A DNA stretch of 20,203 bases, taken from NCBI GenBank assembly GCA_910585355.1, contig CAJUDN010000008.1, positions 5,668-25,870 on the forward strand. The letters run 5' to 3'. The notes below the pieces were generated by a model that searched no databases, had not been told where the DNA came from, and saw only the letters and a program-made list of their open reading frames with translations. This DNA is from an uncultured Lachnospiraceae bacterium. GTDB taxonomy: Bacteria > Bacillota_A > Clostridia > Lachnospirales > Lachnospiraceae. Shown piece after piece: positions 7,740 through 15,268 of the stretch. The translations under genes were made by a program, and so were the position numbers. Each line of letters opens with the position of its first letter. Within the stretch, counting starts at the first letter, position 1.

Positions 7740-7978
7740 ACTCTGAAATTTAACAGTCCCATAAAAACAAGAAATTTCTATCCAATGCTTGTCACATCTG
7801 GCCTTCACCGCAATACAGCCTCACTCATCATTTTCTTTCACTTTGTACAAATTCTGCCTGCCTCTGCACCGTCACAACAGCGGATGAACCTGTTTCCGCA
7901 GCAGATGAGGCTGCGCTTTATGCCCGTACTTGCTTCAGAATGTTTCAAATACTTTAAACAAGCACACCATATGATGAT

Positions 7979-8914
7979 GTGTTCCGCACGCTGCTGAATG
8001 ATTGCAGTTTCCTTATCATCCCTGTGATAAATGAGGTATTCGGGGAGCATTATTCAGGACAGGAAAAAATTATCTTCTCCCCAAACGAGCACTTCCTGAA
8101 CCAGCAGGGCGGAAATGAAGAAGAACGGATTACGGATACCAGTTTCAGGATAGAAGGAAAGGAAACAAAAAAATACCATCTGGAATGTCAAAGCAGTACC
8201 GATAACAGTATGCTGGTTCGTTTTTTTGAGTATGACACCCAAATCGCCCTGGATGAAGGACAAATCAATAGAAATATCCTTACTGTGACGCTGCCTCATT
8301 CTGCTGTACTGTTCTTAAGGCATCATGCGTCAACGCCTGATACACTGAAAATCAGGATGATAACGCCAGGGGGAACCGTGGAATATGATATCCAGGTGAT
8401 GAAATCCCAACAATACACCCTGGAAGAGATTTTTGAGAAGAATCTCCTGTTGTTGATTCCTTTCTATATCTTTTCCCATGAAACGCGGTTCGATGAATAT
8501 GAGAGGGATAAAGCAAAGCTGAAAGCCTTACAGGAAGAATACGAATGGATTAAAAATAAACTGGAAGAGCTTTTAAAGCAGAGAGCAATCAGCGAATACA
8601 CAAGATGTACGATTATCGACATGTCAAATAAAGTATTGGAGCACATCGCTGTAAAATACAATTCTGTTAAGGAAGGAGTGAAAGCGGTCATGGGAGGAAA
8701 AGTTCTGGAATATGAAGCTAAGACAATAAAAAGAGAAGGTATCAAAGAAGGTATACAAAAAGGCATCCAAGAAGGCATTCAAGAGGGTGAAAACAAACTT
8801 TCCACATTAATCACAAAACTGATCGAACACAATCGGCCGCAGGATATCATTAAAGCTACACAAGATAAACAGTATAGAAACAAACTTTACGAAGAATACC
8901 ATATTGGCAAATAG
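7979..8914 (+). CDS. PD-(D/E)XK nuclease, Rpn/transposase-like family, 5' end probably damaged
   Basis: The product matches the PD-(D/E)XK nuclease family often annotated as Rpn recombination-promoting nuclease or putative transposase, common in multiple copies in Lachnospiraceae. Nuclease residues visible are Asp53 (I-T-D) and the E-x-Q of H-L-E-C-Q (Glu69, Gln71). A charged helical region (about 170-200) and a four-unit Gly-Ile-x-Glu/Lys repeat (about 254-269) precede the C-terminus. The only start in frame is a GTG at 7979 with no ribosome site. Family-like sequence (T-S-T-P-Y-D-D) continues upstream in frame to 7958 and meets a TAA at 7955. The true start therefore seems lost, and the gene may be silent or poorly translated. 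It is the only plus-strand gene here, facing the proA terminator, which suggests a mobile or laterally acquired gene. Confidence 0.78.
   Translation: MFRTLLNDCSFLIIPVINEVFGEHYSGQEKIIFSPNEHFLNQQGGNEEERITDTSFRIEGKETKKYHLECQSSTDNSMLVRFFEYDTQIALDEGQINRNILTVTLPHSAVLFLRHHASTPDTLKIRMITPGGTVEYDIQVMKSQQYTLEEIFEKNLLLLIPFYIFSHETRFDEYERDKAKLKALQEEYEWIKNKLEELLKQRAISEYTRCTIIDMSNKVLEHIAVKYNSVKEGVKAVMGGKVLEYEAKTIKREGIKEGIQKGIQEGIQEGENKLSTLITKLIEHNRPQDIIKATQDKQYRNKLYEEYHIGK
8738..8785 (+). repeat. 12-bp tandem repeat inside the nuclease gene
   Basis: Four consecutive 12-base units encode G-I-K-E, G-I-Q-K, G-I-Q-E and G-I-Q-E. Units differ at third positions, so the array is old or under selection on the protein. 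Similar Gly-Ile/Leu-x-Glu tails are usual in this nuclease family and vary in copy number. Confidence 0.8.
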
Positions 8915-8943
8915 GACTCAGAAATCACCTGTTTTATTACACA

Positions 8944-8986
8944 CAAAAACTCCCCCGCTGCTCTTTCTATAAAGTAACAGGGGAGT
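8944..8986 (-). terminator. Intrinsic terminator of the proline operon
   Basis: ACTCCCC (8949-8955) pairs with GGGGAGT (8980-8986). On the minus strand the stem is followed at once by TTTTT (8948-8944), the form expected for a Rho-independent terminator about 60 bases past the proA stop. On the plus strand it is followed only by CTTTCTG, so it may also work weakly for the nuclease gene. Confidence 0.85.
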
Positions 8987-9044
8987 CTTTCTGCAGAATC
9001 AGGATATTAGAAAACGATATGGAAAAAGCGCATACTTTTTACAT

Positions 9045-10289
9045 TTATTCCCTGATCTGTCCATTCCCGTAAATAATATACTTGGTGGAAGTCAGCGCCA
9101 AAAGTCCCATGGGGCCTCTGGCATGGAGCTTCTGGGTGCTGATACCGATTTCAGCGCCAAAACCGAATTCAAAACCGTCCGTGAATCTGGTGGAGGCGTT
9201 CACATAAACGGCGGCCGCATCCACTTCGTCTAAAAACTTCTGGGCGTTCCCGTAATCCGAAGTCACGATGGCCTCGGAATGTCCGGTATTATACTTATTA
9301 ATGTGAACGATGGCCTCGTCCACGGAATCCACGATTTTGCAGGAAAGAATATAGTCTAAATATTCCCTTCCCCAGTCCTCCTCGGTGGCTTCCTTAAATT
9401 CCGGAACAACGATCCTTGAAGCTCTGTCCGCGCGGATTTCCACCTGTTTTTCATCCAGGCGTTTTTTCATAATCGGCAGGAACGTATCCGCCACGGCCCG
9501 GTGAACCAGTACGGACTCGCAGGCATTGCAGACGCCGATTCTCTGAGTCTTGGCATTAAAAAGAATATCTGCCGCCATGGCAAGGTCCGCCGTCTCGTCC
9601 ACGTAAATATGGCAGTTTCCGGTTCCGGTCTCGATTACGGGAACCGTACTGTTTTCCACCACGCTCTTAATGAGTCCCGCGCCTCCTCTGGGAATCAGCA
9701 CATCCAGATACTGGTTCATACGCATGAATTCCCTTGCCGTTTCCCTGCTGGTGTCAGAAAGAAGAAACACTGCATCCTCAGAAATCCCGCAGGAAGAAAG
9801 TCCTCTGCGGATACAGGCGACAATGGCCTCATTGGATTCCAGGGCATCGCTTCCGCCCCTCAAGATTACGGCGTTTCCCGTCTTAAAGCAGAGGGCAAAG
9901 GCGTCTGCCGTCACATTGGGACGCGCCTCATAAATAATACCGATCACCCCCATCGGAACTCTTTTCTGGCCCACGATCAGTCCGTTTGGGCGTTTTTTCA
10001 TGGAAATTACTTCTCCAACGGGATCTTCTAAGCCAGCCACCTGGCGCATGCCCTCCACGATCCCCAAAATTCGGTCCGGCGTCAGAAGAAGCCGATCCAC
10101 CAGTCCCTGGGCCATGCCCCTTTCCTTCGCCTTTTTTACGTCATTGGTATTGGCTTTAAGGATTTCATCCTGTCCCTTTAAAATCTCTTCGGCGGCTGTA
10201 AGAAGTCCCTTATTTTTTTCCCCCGAACCCATCTTTCCAAGAAGGAAAGAAGCATCCTTCGCTTTTTTTCCGATCTCCTTTAAATCCAT
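9045..10289 (-). CDS. proA: Gamma-glutamyl phosphate reductase ProA
   Basis: ProA reduces gamma-glutamyl phosphate to glutamate-5-semialdehyde with NADPH, the second step of proline synthesis. The 414-aa length is normal for the family. Recognisable parts are the G-V-I-G-I-I-Y-E-A-R-P-N-V-T segment (114-127), the cofactor-binding F-K-T-G-N-A-V-I-L-R-G-G (135-146), and the catalytic cysteine in G-V-C-N-A (Cys254). It follows the cyclo-ligase gene by 7 bases and is last in the operon that includes proB. A strong terminator follows. Confidence 0.97.
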   Translation of the reverse strand: MDLKEIGKKAKDASFLLGKMGSGEKNKGLLTAAEEILKGQDEILKANTNDVKKAKERGMAQGLVDRLLLTPDRILGIVEGMRQVAGLEDPVGEVISMKKRPNGLIVGQKRVPMGVIGIIYEARPNVTADAFALCFKTGNAVILRGGSDALESNEAIVACIRRGLSSCGISEDAVFLLSDTSRETAREFMRMNQYLDVLIPRGGAGLIKSVVENSTVPVIETGTGNCHIYVDETADLAMAADILFNAKTQRIGVCNACESVLVHRAVADTFLPIMKKRLDEKQVEIRADRASRIVVPEFKEATEEDWGREYLDYILSCKIVDSVDEAIVHINKYNTGHSEAIVTSDYGNAQKFLDEVDAAAVYVNASTRFTDGFEFGFGAEIGISTQKLHARGPMGLLALTSTKYIIYGNGQIRE

Positions 10290-10296
10290 ATCCCTC

Positions 10297-10866
10297 TCAC
10301 TTTCTGCCGTAACTCCCTCCCGGGGTCACAACCATATCCACAGTTTTGTCATGAATCTCTGCCGGAAGGCAATCCAACATCTGAAACTCATAGGCCAGCG
10401 CCACGGTCATATGCCCCGGCTCCTTTGTCAGAAACTTATCATAATATCCGCCTCCCTTCCCTAGGCGGTCTCCCTTTGGGGTAAATGCCATTCCCGGAAC
10501 CAGTAAAAGGGCATCCGTGCAGGACGCCGGGGGGCATTCCATGGCAGGTTCCAGGATATGATAAGCCCCCTCGGAAAGATCTGAAAGAGAGCGAATTTCA
10601 AAAAAACTCATCTCCTCTCCCAAAACCCTTGGAAGAGCCACCCGTTTCCCCTTCCCCAATAATGCCAGAAGAAGCTCTCTGGTTCCTGCTTCCCAGGGCA
10701 GCGCCATGTAACCGTACACCCACGCTGTACGTTCCACCTGCGGCAGGGAAAGAACGCGTTCTAAAAGCAGGCCGTCCCACTCCCTTTTCTTTGCCTCCGG
10801 AACCGCCTTCAGCAGTTTCTTTAATTCTTTCCTGAGCTCAGCTTTTTCCATCCCGACTTCTTTCAT
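10297..10866 (-). CDS. 5-formyltetrahydrofolate cyclo-ligase family protein
   Basis: Family members use ATP to convert 5-formyl-THF to 5,10-methenyl-THF, recycling a folate storage form. The 189-aa protein has the family's P-x-x-x-F-x-x-x-G-x-R-L-G-K-G-G-G-Y-Y-D signature (R-L-G-K-G-G-G-Y-Y-D at 134-143) and the N-terminal K-x-x-L-R-K-E region. The ATG at 10866 has AGGAAG with a 5-base gap; an ATG at 10851 is a possible alternative. Both lie in the last units of a 15-bp repeat array that continues upstream in the same frame but is cut by a TAG at 10878-10876. It lies between a DUF896 gene and proA, so it is probably cotranscribed with the proline genes. Enzymatic activity is inferred from family membership only. 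Confidence 0.9.
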   Translation of the reverse strand: MKEVGMEKAELRKELKKLLKAVPEAKKREWDGLLLERVLSLPQVERTAWVYGYMALPWEAGTRELLLALLGKGKRVALPRVLGEEMSFFEIRSLSDLSEGAYHILEPAMECPPASCTDALLLVPGMAFTPKGDRLGKGGGYYDKFLTKEPGHMTVALAYEFQMLDCLPAEIHDKTVDMVVTPGGSYGRK

Positions 10867-11028
10867 TTTGACTTCCTATACCTCGGCTTCCTGTATCTTA
10901 ACTTGCCGTATCTCGACTTCCTGCATCTTAACTTCCTGGATTCCGGCTTCCTGTATCTTAACTTCTTCGATTCTGACTTCCTGCGTCTTAACTTCCTGGA
11001 TTCCGGCTTCCTATATCCTGACCGCCTT
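10867..11028 (-). repeat. 15-bp tandem repeat array in frame with the cyclo-ligase
   Basis: The gap between the DUF896 gene and the cyclo-ligase gene is almost wholly a degenerate array with minus-strand consensus CAGGAAGTTAAGATA. In the cyclo-ligase frame each unit encodes a five-residue repeat, Q-E-V-K-I or Q-E-A-G-I. Two TAG codons, each a CAG-to-TAG change, break the frame at 11013-11011 and 10878-10876, exactly nine units apart. Most units contain AGGAAG, a Shine-Dalgarno-like motif. Confidence 0.85.
10876..10926 (-). CDS. Possible 16-codon leader ORF within the repeat array
   Basis: An ATG at 10926 with AGGAAG five bases upstream opens a 16-residue frame, M-Q-E-V-E-I-R-Q-V-K-I-Q-E-A-E-V, ending at the TAG 9 bases before the cyclo-ligase ATG and in the same frame. 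It may be a by-product of the repeats. Its position would allow translational coupling to the cyclo-ligase gene. Confidence 0.35.
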   Translation of the reverse strand: MQEVEIRQVKIQEAEV

Positions 11029-11032
11029 CGTC

Positions 11033-11260
11033 TCAGCTTTCTGTGTGTCCCACATTCCCGTATTTCTTTCCCAGGTCTGTGATGGACCCGTCCTTCTCCT
11101 GAATGGAAATACTGTTTAAAGTCCCCCGCAGGTTTCTCCGTACCGCCTCAATATATTCTCTCCTTAAAGTTTCCTGTTCCGCCTTCTCCTCCTCCGTCAG
11201 TCCCACAGACTGAGATTTATGGTATAAGGCGTTAATCCTGTCAATTCTGCTGCTTTCCAT
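11033..11260 (-). CDS. DUF896 family small protein (YnzC-like)
   Basis: This 75-aa cytoplasmic protein matches DUF896, represented by YnzC of Bacillus: I-D-R-I-N-x-L at the start, then G-L-T-E-E-E-K-x-E-Q-x-x-L-R-x-E-Y-I-E-A-x-R-x-N-L-R-G. The first 45 or so residues should form the family's helical hairpin, followed by a polar tail. The molecular role of the family is not established. AAGGAGG precedes the ATG closely. It follows proB by 9 bases and precedes the repeat array, so it belongs to the proline operon. Confidence 0.92.
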   Translation of the reverse strand: MESSRIDRINALYHKSQSVGLTEEEKAEQETLRREYIEAVRRNLRGTLNSISIQEKDGSITDLGKKYGNVGHTES

Positions 11261-11269
11261 ACATCCTCC

Positions 11270-12121
11270 TTATGGATGAACGCTCTCGATGTAGTCGAGA
11301 AGCGCAAAATCTGTACTCTTGTGAGCCGTAAACAGAGTTCCTTTTATCTCACCGTTTAAAATATCCCAGATCACTTCCACATGATCTCCATTGGCAATGA
11401 CCATATCGGCGCCGCTGTCGGTGGCAATCCGCGCCGCGTAAAGCTTTGCAGCCATCCCCCCGGTGCCCACATCGCTTCCTGTAGTGGATTTTCCCATGGA
11501 CATAAGTTCCTCCGACAGCTCATCTACCTGTTCGATGAATACAGCATCTGGGGTTTTTTTGGGGTCATCCGAGTACAGACCGTCAATGTCGGAAAGCAGA
11601 ATTAAAAGATCCGCGCCGATGAGAGCGGAAACGATGGCGGAAAGTCTGTCATTATCACCAAATTTCAGCTCATATGTGGAAACCGTGTCGTTCTCATTTA
11701 CAATGGGCACTGCTCCCAGCTTCAAAAGCTCGTCAAACGTATTCCTGGCATTGCCTCTGGACACATTGTCCACAATGGTGTTCTTGGTCATGAGAATCTG
11801 GGCCGCTGTCTGGTTGTATTCAGAAAATACTTTCTGATACACCATCATGAGCCTTGCCTGTCCCACGGCCGCATAAGCCTGCTTTTCAGCCAGAGTCTCC
11901 GGCTTCTGGCACCCAAGGGCCTGACGGCCTGCCGCGACGGCGCCGGAGGAAACCAGAACCACTTCCTTCCCCATACCCCTTAAGTCACTGATGACCCGGA
12001 TCAGTCTCTCAATTTTTGCCAGATTCAAATCTCCGGTCTCCCCATGGGTCAGGGAAGAGGAACCTATCTTAATTACGATTCTGTGTTTATCCTTAAGAAG
12101 TTCTCTTGCTGTCTTCTCCAT
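11270..12121 (-). CDS. proB: Glutamate 5-kinase ProB, form without PUA domain
   Basis: ProB phosphorylates glutamate to gamma-glutamyl phosphate, the committed and usually feedback-inhibited step of proline synthesis. The 283-aa protein is a complete amino-acid kinase domain: V-I-K-I-G-S-S-S-L (16-24), L-V-S-S-G-A-V-A-A-G (56-65), N-E-N-D (142-145), G-D-N-D-R-L-S-A (155-162) and G-T-G-G-M-x-x-K (219-226). It stops after the kinase domain. The C-terminal PUA domain of the roughly 365-aa E. coli and Bacillus enzymes is absent, with no frameshift seen, so this is a natural short form. It lies 73 bases below the FAD oxidoreductase gene with no terminator or clear promoter between, and is separated from proA by two other genes. 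Confidence 0.96.
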   Translation of the reverse strand: MEKTARELLKDKHRIVIKIGSSSLTHGETGDLNLAKIERLIRVISDLRGMGKEVVLVSSGAVAAGRQALGCQKPETLAEKQAYAAVGQARLMMVYQKVFSEYNQTAAQILMTKNTIVDNVSRGNARNTFDELLKLGAVPIVNENDTVSTYELKFGDNDRLSAIVSALIGADLLILLSDIDGLYSDDPKKTPDAVFIEQVDELSEELMSMGKSTTGSDVGTGGMAAKLYAARIATDSGADMVIANGDHVEVIWDILNGEIKGTLFTAHKSTDFALLDYIESVHP

Positions 12122-12194
12122 ATCTTACTCTCCCGTTTTCAAAAATATCATGATACTCGTGTACTGACGCACCTGCACTTCGGCATCATGCGGC

Positions 12195-13799
12195 TTATAA
12201 GGGTCGGAAACGCCGGATAATCTCTTCAGCCACTTTAAGTCCGTCCATGGCGGCGGAGGTAATACCCCCGGCGTATCCGGCGCCTTCCCCGCATGGGTAA
12301 AGCCCCTTTATGGTGCTTTCCAGCCGCTCGTCCCGCCATATTTTTAAGGGCGAGGAGGTACGGCTTTCCACCCCCGCCAGAATTGCATCCGGCCTGTCAA
12401 ATCCCCGGATTTTTCTTCCGAACTGGTCCATGCCTTCTATAAATGCCTGGTTTATGGGCTCCGGCATCAACTCCCTTAAATCCGTAAGCTCATATCCGCC
12501 GCAGACCTTGGGCCCCACATCCCCGAACCTCCTGGAGGGCTCATGCCGCAGGAAATCGCCGTAAAGCTGAAGGGGAATCTTTCCATTTCCCAGAAGAAAG
12601 GCCTTTTCCTCCAGTCTCCTCTGAAATTCAATGCCCCCTAAAGCGCCGGGAGCCGGAAAATCCTCCGGTGTCACGGAAATGATGATGGCGCTGTTGGCGT
12701 TTTCACCATCGCGCTTAAAATAGCTCATGCCGTTGACAGCCAGGCGGCTCCTTTCCGAGGAAGCGTTGACAACAAAGCCTCCGGGACACATACAAAAAGA
12801 GTAGACCCCGCGTCCCGCCAGGGTCTTTGCCGTCACCTTATAAGGCGCCGCTCCCAGGATGCCTGCGTCCTCTCTCCTGTACTGAGAAAGATTGATCATT
12901 TTCTGGGGGTGCTGGATCCGGAATCCCACTGCAAAGGCCTTGGGCTCCATGAAAAGTTTTTTTTCGGAAAGTGTCTTAAATAACTCTCTGGCGCTGTGCC
13001 CCACGGAAAGAATCACCGTTTCTGATTTAAGGAAGCTTCCGTCAGAAAGCGTAACCCCCAGGGCGTTTCCGTCCTCCTCTGAAATATCCGTAACTCTCGT
13101 GGAAAATCTAACCTGGCCTCCCTTTTCTTCGATCCGCTTCCGTATATTTTTCACTACCTCCACGAGGATATCCGTGCCGATATGGGGTTTGCTGTCATAT
13201 AGAATCGAGGAGTCGGCTCCTGCCTCCACAAAGGTTTCCAGTACCTTTTTGTTTCGCCCTGACACATCTTTTACCAGAGTGTTGAGCTTTCCGTCTGAGA
13301 AAGTTCCTGCACCGCCCTCCCCGAACTGGACATTGGAATAAGGATCCAGGCGGGAGTCTCCGTACCTCCAAAACTCTTCCACCTTTCTGGTCCGTATCTC
13401 CACCGGATCCCCTTGCTCTAAAAGGATGGGGGCATATCCGTTTTCAGAGAGGGCAAGCGCCGCAAAAAGACCTGCCGGCCCCGCGCCGATGATCACAGGC
13501 CGCTCCTTTAAGGATTCCGTTCCAGGTTTTGGATAGCAGTAAGTTTCCTCATTCTCAGTTTTTATATTGGGGCTAGCGGCCTTCTTTACCGCAGCCGCCT
13601 CTTTTTTCTCATCTGTCAGGACCACATCCACAATATAACTGAAAAGGAGCCGGTCCTTTTTTCTTGCGTCAATGGAACGTCTCACAATTTTAACATCCCG
13701 GATGGCATCTTCCGGCACCCTTAAAAGTTTTGCAGCCTTTTTTTTCATTGCCCCGGGTCCATGCCCCACTTCCAGGGTGAGCTGGTTAATACGAATCAT
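12195..13799 (-). CDS. NAD(P)/FAD-dependent oxidoreductase, COG2509 type
   Basis: This 534-aa protein belongs to the uncharacterised FAD-dependent dehydrogenase group COG2509. A small N-terminal domain (about 1-65, beginning M-I-R-I-N-Q-L) precedes the dinucleotide-binding fold with G-A-G-P-A-G (105-110) and a Glu (E128) at the end of the second strand. The F-G-E-G-G-A-G-T-F-S-D-G-K-L stretch is diagnostic of the group. The C-terminal G-E-G-A-G-Y-A-G-G-I motif closes the FAD site. I use the ATG at 13799, with AGGGAGA about 10 bases upstream, because family members start there. The frame extends to 13874, but that would overlap the preceding gene and adds an unrelated Arg-rich stretch. The substrate is unknown. 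It follows the other flavoprotein gene by 55 bases. Confidence 0.9.
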   Translation of the reverse strand: MIRINQLTLEVGHGPGAMKKKAAKLLRVPEDAIRDVKIVRRSIDARKKDRLLFSYIVDVVLTDEKKEAAAVKKAASPNIKTENEETYCYPKPGTESLKERPVIIGAGPAGLFAALALSENGYAPILLEQGDPVEIRTRKVEEFWRYGDSRLDPYSNVQFGEGGAGTFSDGKLNTLVKDVSGRNKKVLETFVEAGADSSILYDSKPHIGTDILVEVVKNIRKRIEEKGGQVRFSTRVTDISEEDGNALGVTLSDGSFLKSETVILSVGHSARELFKTLSEKKLFMEPKAFAVGFRIQHPQKMINLSQYRREDAGILGAAPYKVTAKTLAGRGVYSFCMCPGGFVVNASSERSRLAVNGMSYFKRDGENANSAIIISVTPEDFPAPGALGGIEFQRRLEEKAFLLGNGKIPLQLYGDFLRHEPSRRFGDVGPKVCGGYELTDLRELMPEPINQAFIEGMDQFGRKIRGFDRPDAILAGVESRTSSPLKIWRDERLESTIKGLYPCGEGAGYAGGITSAAMDGLKVAEEIIRRFRPL

Positions 13800-13854
13800 A
13801 TGTATCCGTTCTCCCTTCCGGCCGCGGCCGGATTTCTTTTGCCTCCTGCGGCAC

Positions 13855-15114
13855 TCACTCCGCCGGATTTCCACTCCCTCCTGCGGCGCTCATCCCGGCC
13901 AGATGGCCGCTGGACCAGGCCCACTGTAAATTATAGCCGCCGCAGATGCCGTCCACATCCAGAATTTCGCCGGCAAAATAAAGACTGGACACCAGCCTGG
14001 ATTCCATTGTTTTTTCATCAATCTCTTTGGTACTCACGCCGCCCATGCATACCTGGGCCTTATCATAGGAATTTGTCCCTGTCACCTCAAAAAGGGCGTC
14101 CTTGATCACTTCCGTGATCTCCTTAAGCTTTTTGTCCGTTAAGGATGCCACGGGGACATCCGGCCCGGCTCCGGCTGCCTTTAAAAACAGAGCAGCCAGT
14201 TTTTTATGGAAAATTCCGTTTAAGAAAACAGAACAGGTTCTATCATTTAAATACGTTTTCTGTTCCTTTAAAAGAGTGAAAAACTCTTCCCCTGTACAAC
14301 CCGGATAAAAATCTATGGCCGCAAGAACCCGCTTCTTCTGGTCCAGGGCTTCAGCCGCATAACGGCTCACCTGGAATACCGGAATCCCGGAAATACCGTA
14401 ATCCGTAAGCTGCAGCTCCCCCCGGTCGGAGGCCAGAAATTCTTTTCTCTCCCCGTATTTTCCGATGGTATATAAACTTATGGCGGCTTCCGTACGGACT
14501 CCTGCGATGGATTTAAAAAAATCTCCCCTGCATTTTAACTGCACCAGGGCAGGCAGAGGCTTTATGATTTTGTGTCCCAGGGCTTTTGCAAGGGCATATC
14601 CGCTCCCGTCGGAGCCTGTGGATTTTGCCGCCATGGACCCGGCGGCCAGAATCACAAACCGGCCTGAAAAAGTTCCCTGACCGGTTTTCACAAGAAAGCC
14701 GCTTCTTGTCTTTTCAACAGCAGAAATCTCGCATTCTGTCACAGTCTTTATTCCAAGGCTTTCCGTTTTTTCCCTCAGAGCATCCAGAATCGTCTGCGCC
14801 TGGCCGGTTGCCGGATAGACATATCCGTTTCTTTCGATGGTCACAACGCCCAGGCGCCGGAAAAAAGAAAGAGTTTCCGGAACCGGAAATTTTTCGATGA
14901 CCGCCATGGGAAACGCCTTTTCCCGGCTCCGGTAGCAGTCTCTGGTAAGGTTTACATTTGTGAGATTGCATTTTCCGTTTCCTGTGGATAAAATTTTCTT
15001 TCCCACCCGCGGCATGTGTTCCAGTATGGTCACATCCGCCCCGTTTTCTTTTGCGGTAATGGCGGCCATCAGTCCGGCGGCGCCGCCGCCGATGACAAAT
15101 CCCTTGCAGCCCAT
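13855..15114 (-). CDS. BaiN/HI0933-family flavoprotein
   Basis: This 419-aa flavoprotein belongs to the HI0933/BaiN (RdsA) family, COG2081. It has the FAD motif G-G-G-A-A-G-L-M-A-A (9-18), R-V-G-K-K-I-L-S-T-G-N-G-K-C-N-L-T-N (36-53), which is the family hallmark, and the C-terminal G-E-x-L-D-V-D-G-I-C-G-G-Y-N-L-Q-W-A motif. BaiN of Clostridium scindens has been linked to reductive steps of bile-acid dehydroxylation, but most members occur in bacteria without that pathway. No other bai gene is seen here, so I do not assign bile-acid activity. The ATG at 15114 has GGGAGG six bases upstream; an extension to 15213 is rejected. It is first in the predicted operon leading to proB-proA. Confidence 0.92.
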   Translation of the reverse strand: MGCKGFVIGGGAAGLMAAITAKENGADVTILEHMPRVGKKILSTGNGKCNLTNVNLTRDCYRSREKAFPMAVIEKFPVPETLSFFRRLGVVTIERNGYVYPATGQAQTILDALREKTESLGIKTVTECEISAVEKTRSGFLVKTGQGTFSGRFVILAAGSMAAKSTGSDGSGYALAKALGHKIIKPLPALVQLKCRGDFFKSIAGVRTEAAISLYTIGKYGERKEFLASDRGELQLTDYGISGIPVFQVSRYAAEALDQKKRVLAAIDFYPGCTGEEFFTLLKEQKTYLNDRTCSVFLNGIFHKKLAALFLKAAGAGPDVPVASLTDKKLKEITEVIKDALFEVTGTNSYDKAQVCMGGVSTKEIDEKTMESRLVSSLYFAGEILDVDGICGGYNLQWAWSSGHLAGMSAAGGSGNPAE

Positions 15115-15236
15115 GGATTTCCTCCCAATCTGGCGGACGCCGTGCATGTTTTGTTCCTGTGATATCAGGAATTGCTTTGCACTACGTGCCCCCGCAATCC
15201 TGAAACATCTCAAATCCTGGCGTCACCATATCTAGT

Positions 15237-15265
15237 AGTATATCGGGAAGCCGTTTAAATTTCAA
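15237..15265 (-). promoter_or_regulatory. Promoter of the flavoprotein-proline operon
   Basis: On the minus strand TTGAAA (15265-15260) is followed after exactly 17 bases by TATACT (15242-15237). The predicted start is near 15230, about 115 bases before the flavoprotein ATG. The -35 lies a few bases past the stop of the preceding gene. No other clear promoter was found upstream of proB, so this may drive all six genes down to the 8944-8986 terminator. Confidence 0.7.
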
Positions 15266-15268
15266 GTG

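Larger units (their letters stand above)
7355..7978. other. Gene-free regulatory interval between divergent genes
   Basis: This 624-base AT-rich stretch separates the surface-protein gene (minus) from the nuclease gene (plus). It holds a consensus promoter for the surface protein, two long perfect palindromes with the same core, a short palindrome at 7555-7570, and a weak possible plus-strand promoter (TTACCG at 7663, 17-base gap, TATAAA ending at 7691). The part from 7741 to 7957 shows no convincing coding frame, hairpin or promoter. Confidence 0.7.

Noticed and set aside
7785..7997. Small plus-strand frame upstream of the nuclease
   Set aside because: No ribosome site, no recognisable sequence, and it overlaps the nuclease 5' end in another frame.
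9501..10031. 176-residue plus-strand frame opposite proA
   Set aside because: It is a shadow of proA, whose catalytic and cofactor motifs are intact on the other strand.
10867..11028. CRISPR array
   Set aside because: The 15-bp units are contiguous with no spacers, vary in sequence and keep codon phase; no cas genes are nearby.
10868..11119. 83-residue plus-strand frame rich in S-C-I-L-T repeats
   Set aside because: It is the antisense shadow of the 15-bp repeat array and the DUF896 gene end, with no ribosome site or homology.
13800..13874. N-terminal extension of the COG2509 oxidoreductase
   Set aside because: It overlaps the preceding gene, is an Arg-rich low-complexity stretch and lies upstream of a good ribosome site for the ATG at 13799.
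13855..15114. Calling the BaiN-like flavoprotein a bile-acid enzyme
   Set aside because: No other bai genes are in the window and the family is broad; only family membership is supported.
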